This document shows, one piece after another, positions 56,070 to 64,000 of a stretch of DNA of 64,000 nucleotides (position 1 is the first letter of the stretch; every line of letters starts with the position of its first letter). The notes beneath the pieces are model-generated. The model was not told where the DNA came from and searched no databases. It saw nothing but the letters and a program-made list of their open reading frames with translations. Origin of the DNA: Centipeda artemidis DSM 19719. Lineage in GTDB: Bacteria; Bacillota; Negativicutes; Selenomonadales; Selenomonadaceae. The stretch is from positions 1 to 64,000 of the forward strand of contig NZ_AUFU01000001.1 of NCBI RefSeq assembly GCF_000426665.1, written 5' to 3'. The position numbers were made by a program, and so were the translations under genes.

Positions 56070-57140
56070 CTATCCCCGGATGCGGTATGTATCAAGTATC
56101 TCGCGTACACGCGCGGCGCGCACGCTGTTTAATTCGTTTTGTGCCAAATTTTCATTCTCTGTCAAATTCTTGAGATACGCGTCGCGCGTGGCGACGAGAA
56201 TCTCCGCGTAGCAGTCGGGGCTGACCCCCGTAATGATGCCGCGATCAATGCCGAACCGCACACGCGAGGCAAGATCGAACACCTCCTGCTCCGTTAAGGA
56301 ACGTGCGTAGGCAAGGATTCCATAGGCACGCCACACAACGTCCTCTACGCCGTCCTTCCCAAAGTAGGAAAGTGCCTTGCGCGCGCGCCGCTCATGCCCC
56401 GTAATCTCACTGACGGCGCTGCGGACATTTTCGATGATCTCAGACTCGGAGTAGCCGAGCGTGAGCTGGTTTGATATTTTATAGAGATGCGCCGCCTCAC
56501 CGCCTCCTTCGAGCGGCTGCATGGCAAGCCCGAGCCGGAGCGATGTATTCACGATATTATCAATGTTGCGCGTATAGACAAGTCCCGGCAGATGCAGGAG
56601 CACCGAGGCGCGCAGCCCCGTGCCAAGATTCGTTGGATACGCCGTCAGGTAGCCCATCGTCTCATCAAAGGCAAGATCAATCTGCGCTTCGATGCAGTCG
56701 TCTACCTTTGATGCTGCCTCGAATGCCTGCGTGAGCCCGAGCCCCGGCGCCATCGTCTGAATCCGCAGGTGATCGTCCTCATTGACGAGAATGCTCACCA
56801 TCATATCGTCACTGATATAGGCTGTACGGTAGGGCTGCGCCTCGGCAAATTTTTCACTGATGAGACGCTTCTCGATGAGCACCGCACGCTGCAGTGCAGT
56901 CAACCGGTCGATCTCCGCACGCGCAAAGACAAAGCCCGTATCGGCAGTCACAGAGGCGAGCGCCGTATCCACCGTCCCGTGAATCTTGGCGAGCTGCGCA
57001 TGATCCGCACGATTTGGAAAAGGAAGCTGCACCAGGTTGCGCGCGAGACGCACACGGCTCGAGAGGACGACGTCGCCGTCCCGCCCGCCAACACCGAACC
57101 ATGGGAGGCGCCCGCTGCGAAGCAGATCATCCAGCGCCAT
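56070..57140 (-). CDS. mcsB: protein arginine kinase McsB
   Basis: A 356-residue phosphagen-kinase relative that phosphorylates arginines to mark proteins for ClpCP and to inactivate CtsR. It shows VVLSSRVRLARNL, the NEDDHLRIQ loop, and ASVLLHLPGLV near the ATP site. The C-terminal regulatory helices contain the RIRG end. The start ATG 57140 has GGAGG upstream within the end of mcsA; another ATG two codons earlier is too near it. Third gene of the operon. Confidence 0.94.
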   Translation of the reverse strand: MALDDLLRSGRLPWFGVGGRDGDVVLSSRVRLARNLVQLPFPNRADHAQLAKIHGTVDTALASVTADTGFVFARAEIDRLTALQRAVLIEKRLISEKFAEAQPYRTAYISDDMMVSILVNEDDHLRIQTMAPGLGLTQAFEAASKVDDCIEAQIDLAFDETMGYLTAYPTNLGTGLRASVLLHLPGLVYTRNIDNIVNTSLRLGLAMQPLEGGGEAAHLYKISNQLTLGYSESEIIENVRSAVSEITGHERRARKALSYFGKDGVEDVVWRAYGILAYARSLTEQEVFDLASRVRFGIDRGIITGVSPDCYAEILVATRDAYLKNLTENENLAQNELNSVRAARVREILDTYRIRG

Positions 57141-57142
57141 CC

Positions 57143-57658
57143 TCATCCCTCCTCCATCTGCTGTTCAAGATGACGGATACGGTCGCGGTACTCCGCAGCC
57201 TTTTCATACTCCTCGCGTGCAACAGCTTCCTTGAGTCGTATGCGAAGCTGCTCCGCCTCCTGCCGCAGAACGATAGCGCTGCCTGAACGATGCGGAATCT
57301 TGCCGCGGTGCACGCTCGACCCATGGATGCGGCGCAGGAGGGGCTGGAGTTCATGGTGGAACGTCTCATAGCAGACCGAGCACCCGATGCCCGCCTGTGA
57401 GAAGTCCTGGAACCGCATCCCACAGTTCGGGCAGGTCGTATGCACCGCATCGTCCGCCGTCTCACTCTCCTCATCACCGCTGCCAAAGATGCCGCGCAGG
57501 AAATCATTCACCGACACATTCTGCTGCTGTGCGCGAAGAATCGTCTCTCCGTAGCGTGCGGCGCAGCTCATACAAATATTTTTTTCACTTCGTCCGCCGG
57601 GGCCGATCTGCACGATGTGCACGATCGCCTCATTGCGTCCGCATTCTTCACAAAGCAT
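57143..57658 (-). CDS. mcsA: McsB activator McsA (zinc-finger and UVR domain)
   Basis: A 171-residue adaptor. Zinc ligands come as CEEC, CMSC, CPNC and CSVC, four pairs forming two sites. A UVR domain (about 130-168, IRLKEAVAREEYEKAAEYRDRI) follows. It activates McsB and may bridge it to ClpC. The gene overlaps or abuts mcsB, whose start codon lies right at its stop. Confidence 0.93.
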   Translation of the reverse strand: MLCEECGRNEAIVHIVQIGPGGRSEKNICMSCAARYGETILRAQQQNVSVNDFLRGIFGSGDEESETADDAVHTTCPNCGMRFQDFSQAGIGCSVCYETFHHELQPLLRRIHGSSVHRGKIPHRSGSAIVLRQEAEQLRIRLKEAVAREEYEKAAEYRDRIRHLEQQMEEG

Positions 57659-57746
57659 GACGGTAATCCCTTTCCCCTAGCTCCTGTGTAAACCGCCGCT
57701 TCTATTTACAATCATCGTATGCGGCGTCAAAAAAGTTCATGGGTAT

Positions 57747-58199
57747 CTACGTAAATTTCTCGAGTGTGAGGAGCATCGTCCTCAGCATCTGCACACGTTC
57801 GCGCGCATCCAGTGTCTTGGACCGATACAGTCCTGTCACCGTCTGCATCATGAGTGCCGCCTCGCGCGTCTCTACCATGCCGTGCTGCGCGAGATAGCGT
57901 ACCATCGACTGCATCGTGCTCATATCCGTATGCACATCAATCTTCGAGATCATATCCTCGTAGACGAGATCTTTGAGCGGCACCTGCACGATGCGGATAA
58001 ACCCGCCAAGCCCGCGCCGCGACTCCACAACAAAACCTTTATCCTGCGTAAAACGCGTCGAGAGCACATAGCTGATCTGCGACGGCGCGCATGAAATTTC
58101 ATCCGCAATATCCGTTCGCCTCAGCTCCACCTGCCCGTCCTGGCGTGCGGCAAGCTGCCGAAGGATATAGGATTCTATCATATCGGCAATATTGCTCAT
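57747..58199 (-). CDS. ctsR: transcriptional repressor of class III stress genes CtsR
   Basis: A 150-residue repressor. The winged helix (about 1-70) contains VELRRTDIADEISCAPSQISYVLSTRF and the glycine wing RGLGGFIRI, which serves as DNA wing and thermosensor in relatives. The C-terminal domain (about 75-150) binds McsB. The wing differs slightly from the usual RGGGGYIRI. GAAGGTG precedes ATG 58199. It heads the operon and carries an operator in its own promoter. Confidence 0.95.
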   Translation of the reverse strand: MSNIADMIESYILRQLAARQDGQVELRRTDIADEISCAPSQISYVLSTRFTQDKGFVVESRRGLGGFIRIVQVPLKDLVYEDMISKIDVHTDMSTMQSMVRYLAQHGMVETREAALMMQTVTGLYRSKTLDARERVQMLRTMLLTLEKFT

Positions 58200-58238
58200 T
58201 GTATCACCTTCTCTGTAATCCTCTAAAATCCTTCGTCT

Positions 58239-58267
58239 ATTATATTTGATTTTTTGACTTTTGGCAA
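58239..58267 (-). promoter_or_regulatory. promoter of the ctsR operon
   Basis: On the minus strand TTGCCA (58267-58262) and TATAAT (58244-58239) are 17 bases apart. The whole spacer is filled by a CtsR-like operator. Confidence 0.85.
58245..58260 (-). promoter_or_regulatory. CtsR-like operator in the ctsR promoter
   Basis: On the minus strand it reads AAGTCAAAAAATCAAA (58260-58245), two GTCAAA-like half sites with an 8-base period. It matches sites A and B at clpB and lies between the -35 and -10 boxes, so binding would block RNA polymerase. Confidence 0.75.
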
Positions 58268-58341
58268 GCAGAATATATGCACATCATATTTTCTCTATCT
58301 GAAAATAATTTAGTATATCGCCAATAAGCGTCCTTCAAAAG

Positions 58342-58361
58342 AAAAACCGCCCGGAGGCGGC
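58342..58361 (-). terminator. terminator after the UPF0104 gene
   Basis: On the minus strand CCGCC and GGCGG pair around TCCG, followed by five T residues. It ends the unit that begins with prkC or earlier. Confidence 0.7.
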
Positions 58362-58377
58362 AGCGTTTACAAAATGT

Positions 58378-59358
58378 TTAGTACCGCCGCAGAAATTCTC
58401 TGCCAAAGACGGCAAGCGTATAGTAAAAACCGATGAGGAACGGGAGGTATTCGGCGATAAGGCGCCAGCAGACGGCAACGATGCCGACAGTGCCGGCGGG
58501 CACGGTGGCGGCAAAGAGGAGGACAAAGCCGCCCTCGGCGATGCCCGATCCGCCCGGTGTGGGACTGAAATACAGCAGCATGTTCAGGAATATCATGCGC
58601 CCCATGACGGTGTACCAATCGACGTCCGTAACGCCGAGCCCGAGGAGGAGGCACGGTACGATGGCATAGATGCAGAGGAGGTTGAGCCCCGACTCCGCGA
58701 AGACGACGAGCATTGCGCGCGGCGCGCCCGTAAGGAGCGCGACGGCGCTCTTTGTATCGCGATAGAGCGCAAAGAGCTGTCGCCGCCGTTTCGCGCAGAG
58801 CCGCCGCGCAATCAAAATGACGAGAGAATCGAGATAGCCGCGCCGCGCGCCGACCACGAGGGCGACGATGCCGAGAAGCGCCGCAAGCGTAACGCCCATG
58901 AGGACGTCGTTCGAGAATCCCGGAATGATCCCCTCGTCATGCAGGAATATGAACGGCATACAGAGCGCAAGAAAGAAGATCGAGAGCAGCGTCCGCACGA
59001 TGGCGAGCACCGCCGCCTTTCCCGTCGGTACGCCCGCATGGCGCAGGAACATAACCTGCGCGACTGCGCCGCCCGTCGCTCCCGGTGTGAGCAGCGCAAG
59101 AAAATAGTTGCCGAAGATGACCTGCACCGCCTGATAGAGCGTGATGCGCTCATTGGAGATCTTGACGAGGTGCATGAGCCGGCTGCCGTCAAAGAACATG
59201 CCGAGCCCAACGGCGCAGAGCGCGAGCAGGAGCGACCACGGCTGAAACCGCGTCAGGTTTTGCAGCGTATTGATGTCGACGGTCGTGTAGATGACCGCAC
59301 CCGAGATGCCGACGACGAGCACAAAAAGAAGGAGAAAGCGGCGCGTGAATTTATTCAT
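58378..59358 (-). CDS. UPF0104 (YbhN/MprF-flippase-like) membrane protein
   Basis: A 326-residue membrane protein with about eight hydrophobic segments. It has LTPGATGGAVAQVMFLRHAG, the family landmark also seen in the flippase half of MprF, and later FSPTPGGSGIAEGGF. No cytoplasmic aminoacyl-transfer domain is present. It probably moves a lipid or glycolipid. It follows folE2 by 21 bases. Confidence 0.85.
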   Translation of the reverse strand: MNKFTRRFLLLFVLVVGISGAVIYTTVDINTLQNLTRFQPWSLLLALCAVGLGMFFDGSRLMHLVKISNERITLYQAVQVIFGNYFLALLTPGATGGAVAQVMFLRHAGVPTGKAAVLAIVRTLLSIFFLALCMPFIFLHDEGIIPGFSNDVLMGVTLAALLGIVALVVGARRGYLDSLVILIARRLCAKRRRQLFALYRDTKSAVALLTGAPRAMLVVFAESGLNLLCIYAIVPCLLLGLGVTDVDWYTVMGRMIFLNMLLYFSPTPGGSGIAEGGFVLLFAATVPAGTVGIVAVCWRLIAEYLPFLIGFYYTLAVFGREFLRRY

Positions 59359-59379
59359 GGCTCACTCTCTCCTTCGGTC

Positions 59380-60171
59380 TCAGTCTCTCAAAAACTCTTC
59401 GTGCGCCGCAAATGCATTGTGGCTGTGAATGGACTCCTCGTTCTCGCATTCCAGTGAAAAATACGCCAGCCCCGGAAGGGCGCGCAGGGCGAGGACGGTG
59501 TCGCGCAGGATGTCCTCGACAAATTTCGGATTCTCGTACGCGGCTTCCGTGACATATTTCTCATCCGCGCGCTTGAGCAGCGGATAGATGGGCGCGGAGC
59601 CCTGCCGCTCGAGCAGCGCCGCGAGCTCCTCAATGTAGATGCACGGTACGCCCTCGGCATAGCGCAGCCGCACGCGTGCCACGGAGCGCTGATTGTGCGC
59701 GCCGTACGCGGAAATCTCCTTGCTGCACGGGCAGAGTGAGGTGAACGGCATCGCGAGCCCGAGCTCAAAACGCATCGGCATCCCGCGCCGTTTCCGCCCC
59801 GTAAAGGATGCCTCAACGTCGAGCAGCGAGACTTTCCCGCTGACGGGCGCAATCTTTTCGAGAAAATAGGTAAAGGCGAGCGATACCTCCGCCTCCTCGG
59901 CGTGGAGACGCTCGAGCGCCTCCGTGAGCATCGCCTCCATCTCCTCCTCCGCAAGCGGCTGCTCCCGCCACGGGAGGAGAATCTCGAGGAAACGGCTCAT
60001 ATGCGTCCCCTTGAACTCCATCGGCAGGGCGACGGTGAAGGTGATGCGCGCGAGTACCTGCTGATAGCCGCCCGCCTGTTTCTTGATGAGGAAGGGGAGC
60101 TTGACCTCCTTCACCCCGACGCGCTGAATGGCGATGCCGCGCGCGTCCTCGCGGCTCTGTACGTCGAGCAT
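59380..60171 (-). CDS. folE2: GTP cyclohydrolase FolE2 (type IB)
   Basis: A 263-residue enzyme that makes dihydroneopterin triphosphate from GTP. The catalytic cysteine is in SLCPCSKEIS, and GAHNQR and VSLAFTYFLEK are family motifs. It begins with VGVKEVKLPF. The start ATG shares one base with the queC stop and follows a GGGGGTG site. Being next to queC suggests it supplies the pterin precursor for queuosine, although folate synthesis is also served by the same product. Confidence 0.92.
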   Translation of the reverse strand: MLDVQSREDARGIAIQRVGVKEVKLPFLIKKQAGGYQQVLARITFTVALPMEFKGTHMSRFLEILLPWREQPLAEEEMEAMLTEALERLHAEEAEVSLAFTYFLEKIAPVSGKVSLLDVEASFTGRKRRGMPMRFELGLAMPFTSLCPCSKEISAYGAHNQRSVARVRLRYAEGVPCIYIEELAALLERQGSAPIYPLLKRADEKYVTEAAYENPKFVEDILRDTVLALRALPGLAYFSLECENEESIHSHNAFAAHEEFLRD

Positions 60172-60857
60172 CAGCGCACCCCCGCCGCATAGGGAATGGG
60201 ATCGCGCCGCCCCGCCTCCGCAAATCCGCGCAGGCGCAGGCGGCAGCTGTCGCAGACGCCGCACGCTTCCGTACCGCCGTTGTAGCAGCTCGTCGTCATC
60301 TCATACGGCGCGCCGAGCCGCGTTCCCAATGCGATAATCTCGCCCTTTGAGAGGTATTGGAGCGGCGTCTCGACTACGATACGCTTTCCGCGCTCGGTCG
60401 CCGCGGCGGTCGCCATGTCCGCCACCGCTTGAAATTGCCGGATAAATTCCGGGCGGCAGTCCGGATAGCCGGAATAGTCGACGGAGTTGACGCCGATGTA
60501 GAGATGCGCCGCCCCTACGCGCTCGGCAAAGCCCAGCCCGTAGCTGAGAAAGATGAGGTTGCGCGCGGGCACATAGGTGAGGGGGATATCCGTGCGGTCG
60601 GGATCGCCCTCGGGCACGTCGATGGAGCGGTCTGTCACGGCGGAGCCGCCGATCGCGTCCATATTTGTCTCGATGATCAGGTGCTCCGCCGCGTGAAAAT
60701 GCGCGGCGATGCGCTTGGCACAGTCCACTTCGCGGTCGTACCGCTGCCCGTAGACGAAGCTGACGGGATAGAGTTCGCATCCCGCCTCCTGCGCGACCGC
60801 CATACAGGTACAGCTGTCAAGCCCGCCGGAGAGCAGAATCACCGCCTTTTCCCGCAT
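60171..60857 (-). CDS. queC: 7-cyano-7-deazaguanine synthase QueC
   Basis: A 228-residue ATP-dependent enzyme converting carboxy-deazaguanine to preQ0. The ATP loop is LLSGGLDS and the zinc-binding end is CYNGGTEACGVCDSC. The segment TYVPARNLIFLS is typical. GAGGG-type site upstream. Partner genes queD and queE are not in this window. Confidence 0.95.
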   Translation of the reverse strand: MREKAVILLSGGLDSCTCMAVAQEAGCELYPVSFVYGQRYDREVDCAKRIAAHFHAAEHLIIETNMDAIGGSAVTDRSIDVPEGDPDRTDIPLTYVPARNLIFLSYGLGFAERVGAAHLYIGVNSVDYSGYPDCRPEFIRQFQAVADMATAAATERGKRIVVETPLQYLSKGEIIALGTRLGAPYEMTTSCYNGGTEACGVCDSCRLRLRGFAEAGRRDPIPYAAGVR

Positions 60858-60883
60858 GGTATCCCCTCTTCCACTTCAAAAAA

Positions 60884-61651
60884 TTATCCGCGCAGCGCGC
60901 GAATCACCGCCGCAAGATCGGGCGCACCGTAGACGGCGGAGCCGGCAACGAGCACATTTGCGCCCGCCGAGCGCACGGACTCGCTCGTCTCTGCGTTGAT
61001 GCCGCCGTCGACCGCGATGTCCACGTTCAGCTCGTTCTCCATGACCGTATGATAGAGCGCATGGATCTTGCCGACCATGTTCTCGATGAATTTCTGCCCG
61101 CCAAAGCCGGGGTTGACCGTCATGAGGAGCACCATGTCGAGATCGTCGATAAGCTCTTCGAGCGTGTAGATGGAAGTGCCGGGATTGAGCGCGACGCCCG
61201 CCCTGCACCCTGCCGCCTTGATCTGCTGAATGAGACGGTGCGGATGCCGGGTCGCCTCGACGTGGAACGTAATGTTGTCCGCGCCTGCGCGCGCAAATGA
61301 GTCGATGTAGGTCTCGGGATGCTCGACCATGAGATGGACGTCGAATACGAGGTTTGAAACCTTGCGCAGACTCTCGACGACGCAGGAACCGATCGTGAGG
61401 TTCGGCACGAACGTCCCGTCCATCACGTCGATATGGAGGTAATCCGCACCCGCTTCCTCCACGCGGCGCACATCCGCGCCGAGATTGGCGAAATCCGCCG
61501 ACAGGATGGAGGGCGCGATGATGATCGGGCGCTCGACATGGACATGCTCTTCTTCCTCACAGCCGCATGAGCATGCCTCGTCATGCTCATGGGCATGGTC
61601 ATGCCCGCAGCCGCATTCGTGGTCGTGATGATGTTCGTGTTCGTTTGACAT
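60884..61651 (-). CDS. rpe: ribulose-phosphate 3-epimerase with His/Cys-rich N-terminal extension
   Basis: A 255-residue protein. Residues about 43-255 are a complete epimerase: APSILSADFANLG, HIDVMDGTFVPNLT, FDVHLMVEHP, VNPGFGGQKF and VDGGIN, with the metal ligands of the active site present. The first 41 residues are added and hold 11 His, 5 Cys and 13 acidic residues (with CGCG and CSCGC). Ordinary Rpe has no such part. The ribosome binding site AGGAG lies six bases before ATG 61651, so the extension is translated. It could store or deliver Zn, Ni, Co or Fe. It starts ten bases after rsgA ends. Confidence 0.93.
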   Translation of the reverse strand: MSNEHEHHHDHECGCGHDHAHEHDEACSCGCEEEEHVHVERPIIIAPSILSADFANLGADVRRVEEAGADYLHIDVMDGTFVPNLTIGSCVVESLRKVSNLVFDVHLMVEHPETYIDSFARAGADNITFHVEATRHPHRLIQQIKAAGCRAGVALNPGTSIYTLEELIDDLDMVLLMTVNPGFGGQKFIENMVGKIHALYHTVMENELNVDIAVDGGINAETSESVRSAGANVLVAGSAVYGAPDLAAVIRALRG

Positions 61652-61660
61652 TTGATTCTC

Positions 61661-62533
61661 CTATTTTCTCTTGGTACGAATTTCATTGAGGAGCGCAGCA
61701 TACGCCTCATAGCGTGCGCGCGAGACGGCGCCCGCCTCCACCGCCGCCTTGACGGCACAGTCCGGCTCGTGGCTGTGGCTGCACGGAGCGAACCGGCAGC
61801 ACGTATGCCCCGCAAACTCCGGGAAACACGCGGTCAGCTCCGCGGGCGTGAGATCCGAAAGATCCTGCTGCGTAAAGCCCGGGGTATCGACGACGTAGCC
61901 GTCCGCGTACGGGATCAGCTCCGCGCGCCGTGTCGTATGACGACCGCGCCCGATCTTCTCGCTGACCGTTCCCGTCGCAAGGGAAAGCGAGGAATCGACG
62001 GCATTGAGGAGCGAGGACTTCCCCGTGCCGGAGGGGCCTGCAAAGACGGTGATCTCCCCTGCGAGGCAGTCCCGCAGCGCCGCAATCCCCTCCCCCGTCT
62101 GTGCCGAGGTGCAGAGGACGGGGTAGCCCGCCGCCGTGTAATCCGCCGCAAGCGTGCGGACATCTCCGCGATAGAGATCCGTCTTGTTGATGCAGAGGAC
62201 GATTTTCCGAACGCCGGAGCGTTCCGCAAGGACGAGGAAACGGCTCACGACGAGCGGATGCGGATCGGGTGCGACGGCGGCAATCGTGACAACGATCTGT
62301 GTCAGATTCGCCACGCGCGGACGCGCGAGCAGATTCTGCCGCGCGTCGATGCGCTCGACGATGCCCTCCTCCTCATTCATGCGGACGAAGGTCACGATGT
62401 CCCCGGGGACGATCCCTGTGTCGCTGCGCCCTTTCTTCATCTTGCCGCGCAGCTTGCACGCGACGACGCCGTCCTCAGCTGCTGCGTAGAGCACGCTGTT
62501 GTATACCTTCAGAACACGCCCCTGCTCCAACAT
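61661..62533 (-). CDS. rsgA: ribosome small subunit-dependent GTPase RsgA
   Basis: A 290-residue circularly permuted GTPase. An OB fold (about 1-65) is followed by motifs in the permuted order: NKTDL, then GPSGTGKSSLLN, then DTPGF. The C-terminal zinc motif is CFPEFAGHTCCRFAPCSHSHEPDC. It checks late assembly of the 30S subunit. It lies 12 bases after prkC, a common pair in Firmicutes. Confidence 0.95.
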   Translation of the reverse strand: MLEQGRVLKVYNSVLYAAAEDGVVACKLRGKMKKGRSDTGIVPGDIVTFVRMNEEEGIVERIDARQNLLARPRVANLTQIVVTIAAVAPDPHPLVVSRFLVLAERSGVRKIVLCINKTDLYRGDVRTLAADYTAAGYPVLCTSAQTGEGIAALRDCLAGEITVFAGPSGTGKSSLLNAVDSSLSLATGTVSEKIGRGRHTTRRAELIPYADGYVVDTPGFTQQDLSDLTPAELTACFPEFAGHTCCRFAPCSHSHEPDCAVKAAVEAGAVSRARYEAYAALLNEIRTKRK

Positions 62534-62545
62534 AGTCCCCCGTTT

Positions 62546-64000
62546 CTACTCGGTTTTTTCCGCTTGGATGCGGCGTGCCGACGGCGGCTTCTCGCTGCTC
62601 TTGCTATTATTATTCTTCGTGTCCTTGCCCTTCGCGGGCGCAGACTTGCTGCCCTCGGAGACGGTCAGACGGACGGCAGTTCCCTCGTCGACCTCCGTCC
62701 CCGCCGCGGGAGACTGCGCGGTGACGGTTCCCGCCGCTTGGCTGTTCTCCTCCTGCGCGACGGTGCCGACCTTCAGATTGCTCTCTTCGATCATACTGCG
62801 CGCGCGGTCAATGGGAACCCCCTTGACATTCGGGACATTGGTCTTTTTCACCTTCTGCCCCTTGCTGACCGTAATGTCAACCGTCTGCCCTTTGCTGATG
62901 CGTGCGCCGCTGCGCGGATCCTGTGAGATGACCGTGCCGACCTCCTCGTCGGAGAACGTCTCGTAGGACGAGCCGAGCCGCAGCCCCATCTTTTGCAGGC
63001 GATCAATGGCGTCTGTCTGCTTCAACCCGCGCAGGTTCGGCATCTCAAGTGCCTCGCCGCCCTTGCTGACGTAGATGGTGATCGCGCGCTCTTCCTTAAC
63101 CGTCATGCCCGCCTCGGGCGACTGCGAGACGACGACGCCGACTGGCACATCCGCGTCGAAGGTCTCGGCGACGGTCACGCGCAGATGCTGATCCTCCAGT
63201 ATCTGACGCGCGAGCGTCATCTGTTTGCCCGTCACGTCGGGAACGGTGACCTCGACCGTGCTCCAGAACTTTCCAAAGCTGAGGAAAATCCCTGTAAAAA
63301 AGCCCAAAATGAGCACGAGTACCAGCCCGAAAATGAATTTCCTCGTGCGGAAGAATGAGCGTTTTTCCACCGCATCCGGAGACTCCTCCCCTTCTTCGGC
63401 AAATGCGGAGATCTCCTGTGCCTCGCCCGGCGTGAGCACGCGGGTGGCATCGGGATCAAACGCGGGGACACTCGCCGTTTCACCGATTGAGGCGGAAAGC
63501 TGCTCCGCACGGCGGATATCGCGGACGAGCTGTGCGCTGTCGGGTCGCTGCGCGGGGTCTTTTGCCATCATGCGCATGACGAGCGCATCGACCACGGGCG
63601 GAATCCCCGGGAGGATGCTGTGCAGCGGCTGAGGCTCCTCGTCGAGATGTCGGCGCGCGATGCTCACCGCCGTATTGCCGTCAAACGGCACATGCCCGGT
63701 CAGCATCTCGTAGAGCACGATGCCGAGGGAATAGACGTCGGATTTCGGTGTGATGGTCGTGCCGCTCGCCTGCTCGGGCGAGAAATAATGTACCGATCCC
63801 ATCACGCTGTCGTTATAGGTCATGGTGGATTCCGTCACCGCGCGCGCGATGCCGAAATCGGCGACCTTCACCGTACCGTCCGGCATGACGAGGATGTTGT
63901 GCGGCTTGATGTCGCAGTGTACAAGCCCGGCTGCATGTGCCTGTGCGAGCGCGCTTGCAATCTGCCCCGCGATACGCAGCGCCTCCGATACGGGCAGCGC
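62546..64000 (-). CDS. prkC: Ser/Thr protein kinase with three PASTA domains (PrkC type, N-terminus beyond window)
   Basis: The visible 484 residues run from the kinase C-lobe to the end. The catalytic loop reads HCDIKPHNIL, with Cys in place of the usual Arg of HRD; the metal motif is VADFGIAR. After the kinase come a linker, one membrane helix (about residue 210) and three extracellular PASTA repeats (about 235-300, 302-370 and 372-440), then an acidic/basic tail. It senses cell-wall fragments and phosphorylates division and translation proteins. The kinase N-lobe is outside the window. Confidence 0.93.
   Translation of the reverse strand, partial: ALPVSEALRIAGQIASALAQAHAAGLVHCDIKPHNILVMPDGTVKVADFGIARAVTESTMTYNDSVMGSVHYFSPEQASGTTITPKSDVYSLGIVLYEMLTGHVPFDGNTAVSIARRHLDEEPQPLHSILPGIPPVVDALVMRMMAKDPAQRPDSAQLVRDIRRAEQLSASIGETASVPAFDPDATRVLTPGEAQEISAFAEEGEESPDAVEKRSFFRTRKFIFGLVLVLILGFFTGIFLSFGKFWSTVEVTVPDVTGKQMTLARQILEDQHLRVTVAETFDADVPVGVVVSQSPEAGMTVKEERAITIYVSKGGEALEMPNLRGLKQTDAIDRLQKMGLRLGSSYETFSDEEVGTVISQDPRSGARISKGQTVDITVSKGQKVKKTNVPNVKGVPIDRARSMIEESNLKVGTVAQEENSQAAGTVTAQSPAAGTEVDEGTAVRLTVSEGSKSAPAKGKDTKNNNSKSSEKPPSARRIQAEKTE

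Overview
The window is GC-rich and almost fully coding. It looks like chromosome from a Negativicute close to Selenomonas. This is inferred from a Firmicutes-type ctsR-mcsA-mcsB-clpC operon and a separate MetH reactivation protein, together with flagellar genes, Tat-exported envelope enzymes and very GC-rich codon use. Species cannot be fixed from sequence reading alone.

Layout. 0-5.5 kb: the edge of an IS5-type element, then a leftward methionine operon (MetH reactivation protein, B12-dependent methionine synthase, bifunctional homocysteine methyltransferase/methylene-THF reductase). 5.5-9.1 kb: a NitT/TauT-type ABC ATPase and permease without a binding protein, then a large glutamine synthetase behind a terminator-like leader. 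9.05-9.37 kb: an imperfect tandem repeat of unknown type. 9.5-12.2 kb: clpB behind a promoter with CtsR-like operators. 12.3-17.3 kb: a five-gene envelope operon (ABCD/BacA-type exporter, Tat amidase, small membrane protein, VTT-domain protein, Tat phosphoesterase). 17.3-20.2 kb: a small secreted protein, then an hlyD-permease-usp operon in which hlyD and usp are both frameshifted. 20.2-21.4 kb: rpsF-ssb-rpsR. 21.5-25.8 kb: trkA with two different trkH genes. 25.9-28.0 kb: a DUF1877 gene, a striking nested hairpin and a complete IS3-family element. 28.0-33.0 kb: nickel/peptide ABC operon. 33.1-36.0 kb: FecCD-type metal or cofactor ABC operon.

36.0-43.5 kb: siroheme decarboxylase pair ahbAB, then engB-lon and tig-clpP-clpX. 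43.5-47.8 kb: a tightly overlapping operon of purine permease, ComEC-like hydrolase, DUF3006, AMIN-amidase and GerMN lipoprotein. 47.8-49.5 kb: tRNA-Ser(GCU), a LysR regulator and an unknown 136-residue protein. 49.6-51.9 kb: flgD and fliK, with a near-consensus sigma-28 promoter overlapping the radA stop codon. 52.0-58.3 kb: radA and the ctsR operon. 58.3-64.0 kb: prkC (cut by the window end), rsgA, rpe with a His/Cys-rich extension, queC, folE2 and a UPF0104 membrane protein.

Protein quality control dominates: ClpB, ClpC, ClpX, ClpP, Lon, trigger factor, McsA/McsB and CtsR all lie here. clpB and ctsR share the same unusual operator, which suggests one heat-shock regulon. No CRISPR array, rRNA, prophage or replication origin was seen. 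The only gene-free stretch over 300 bases is about 9040-9604.
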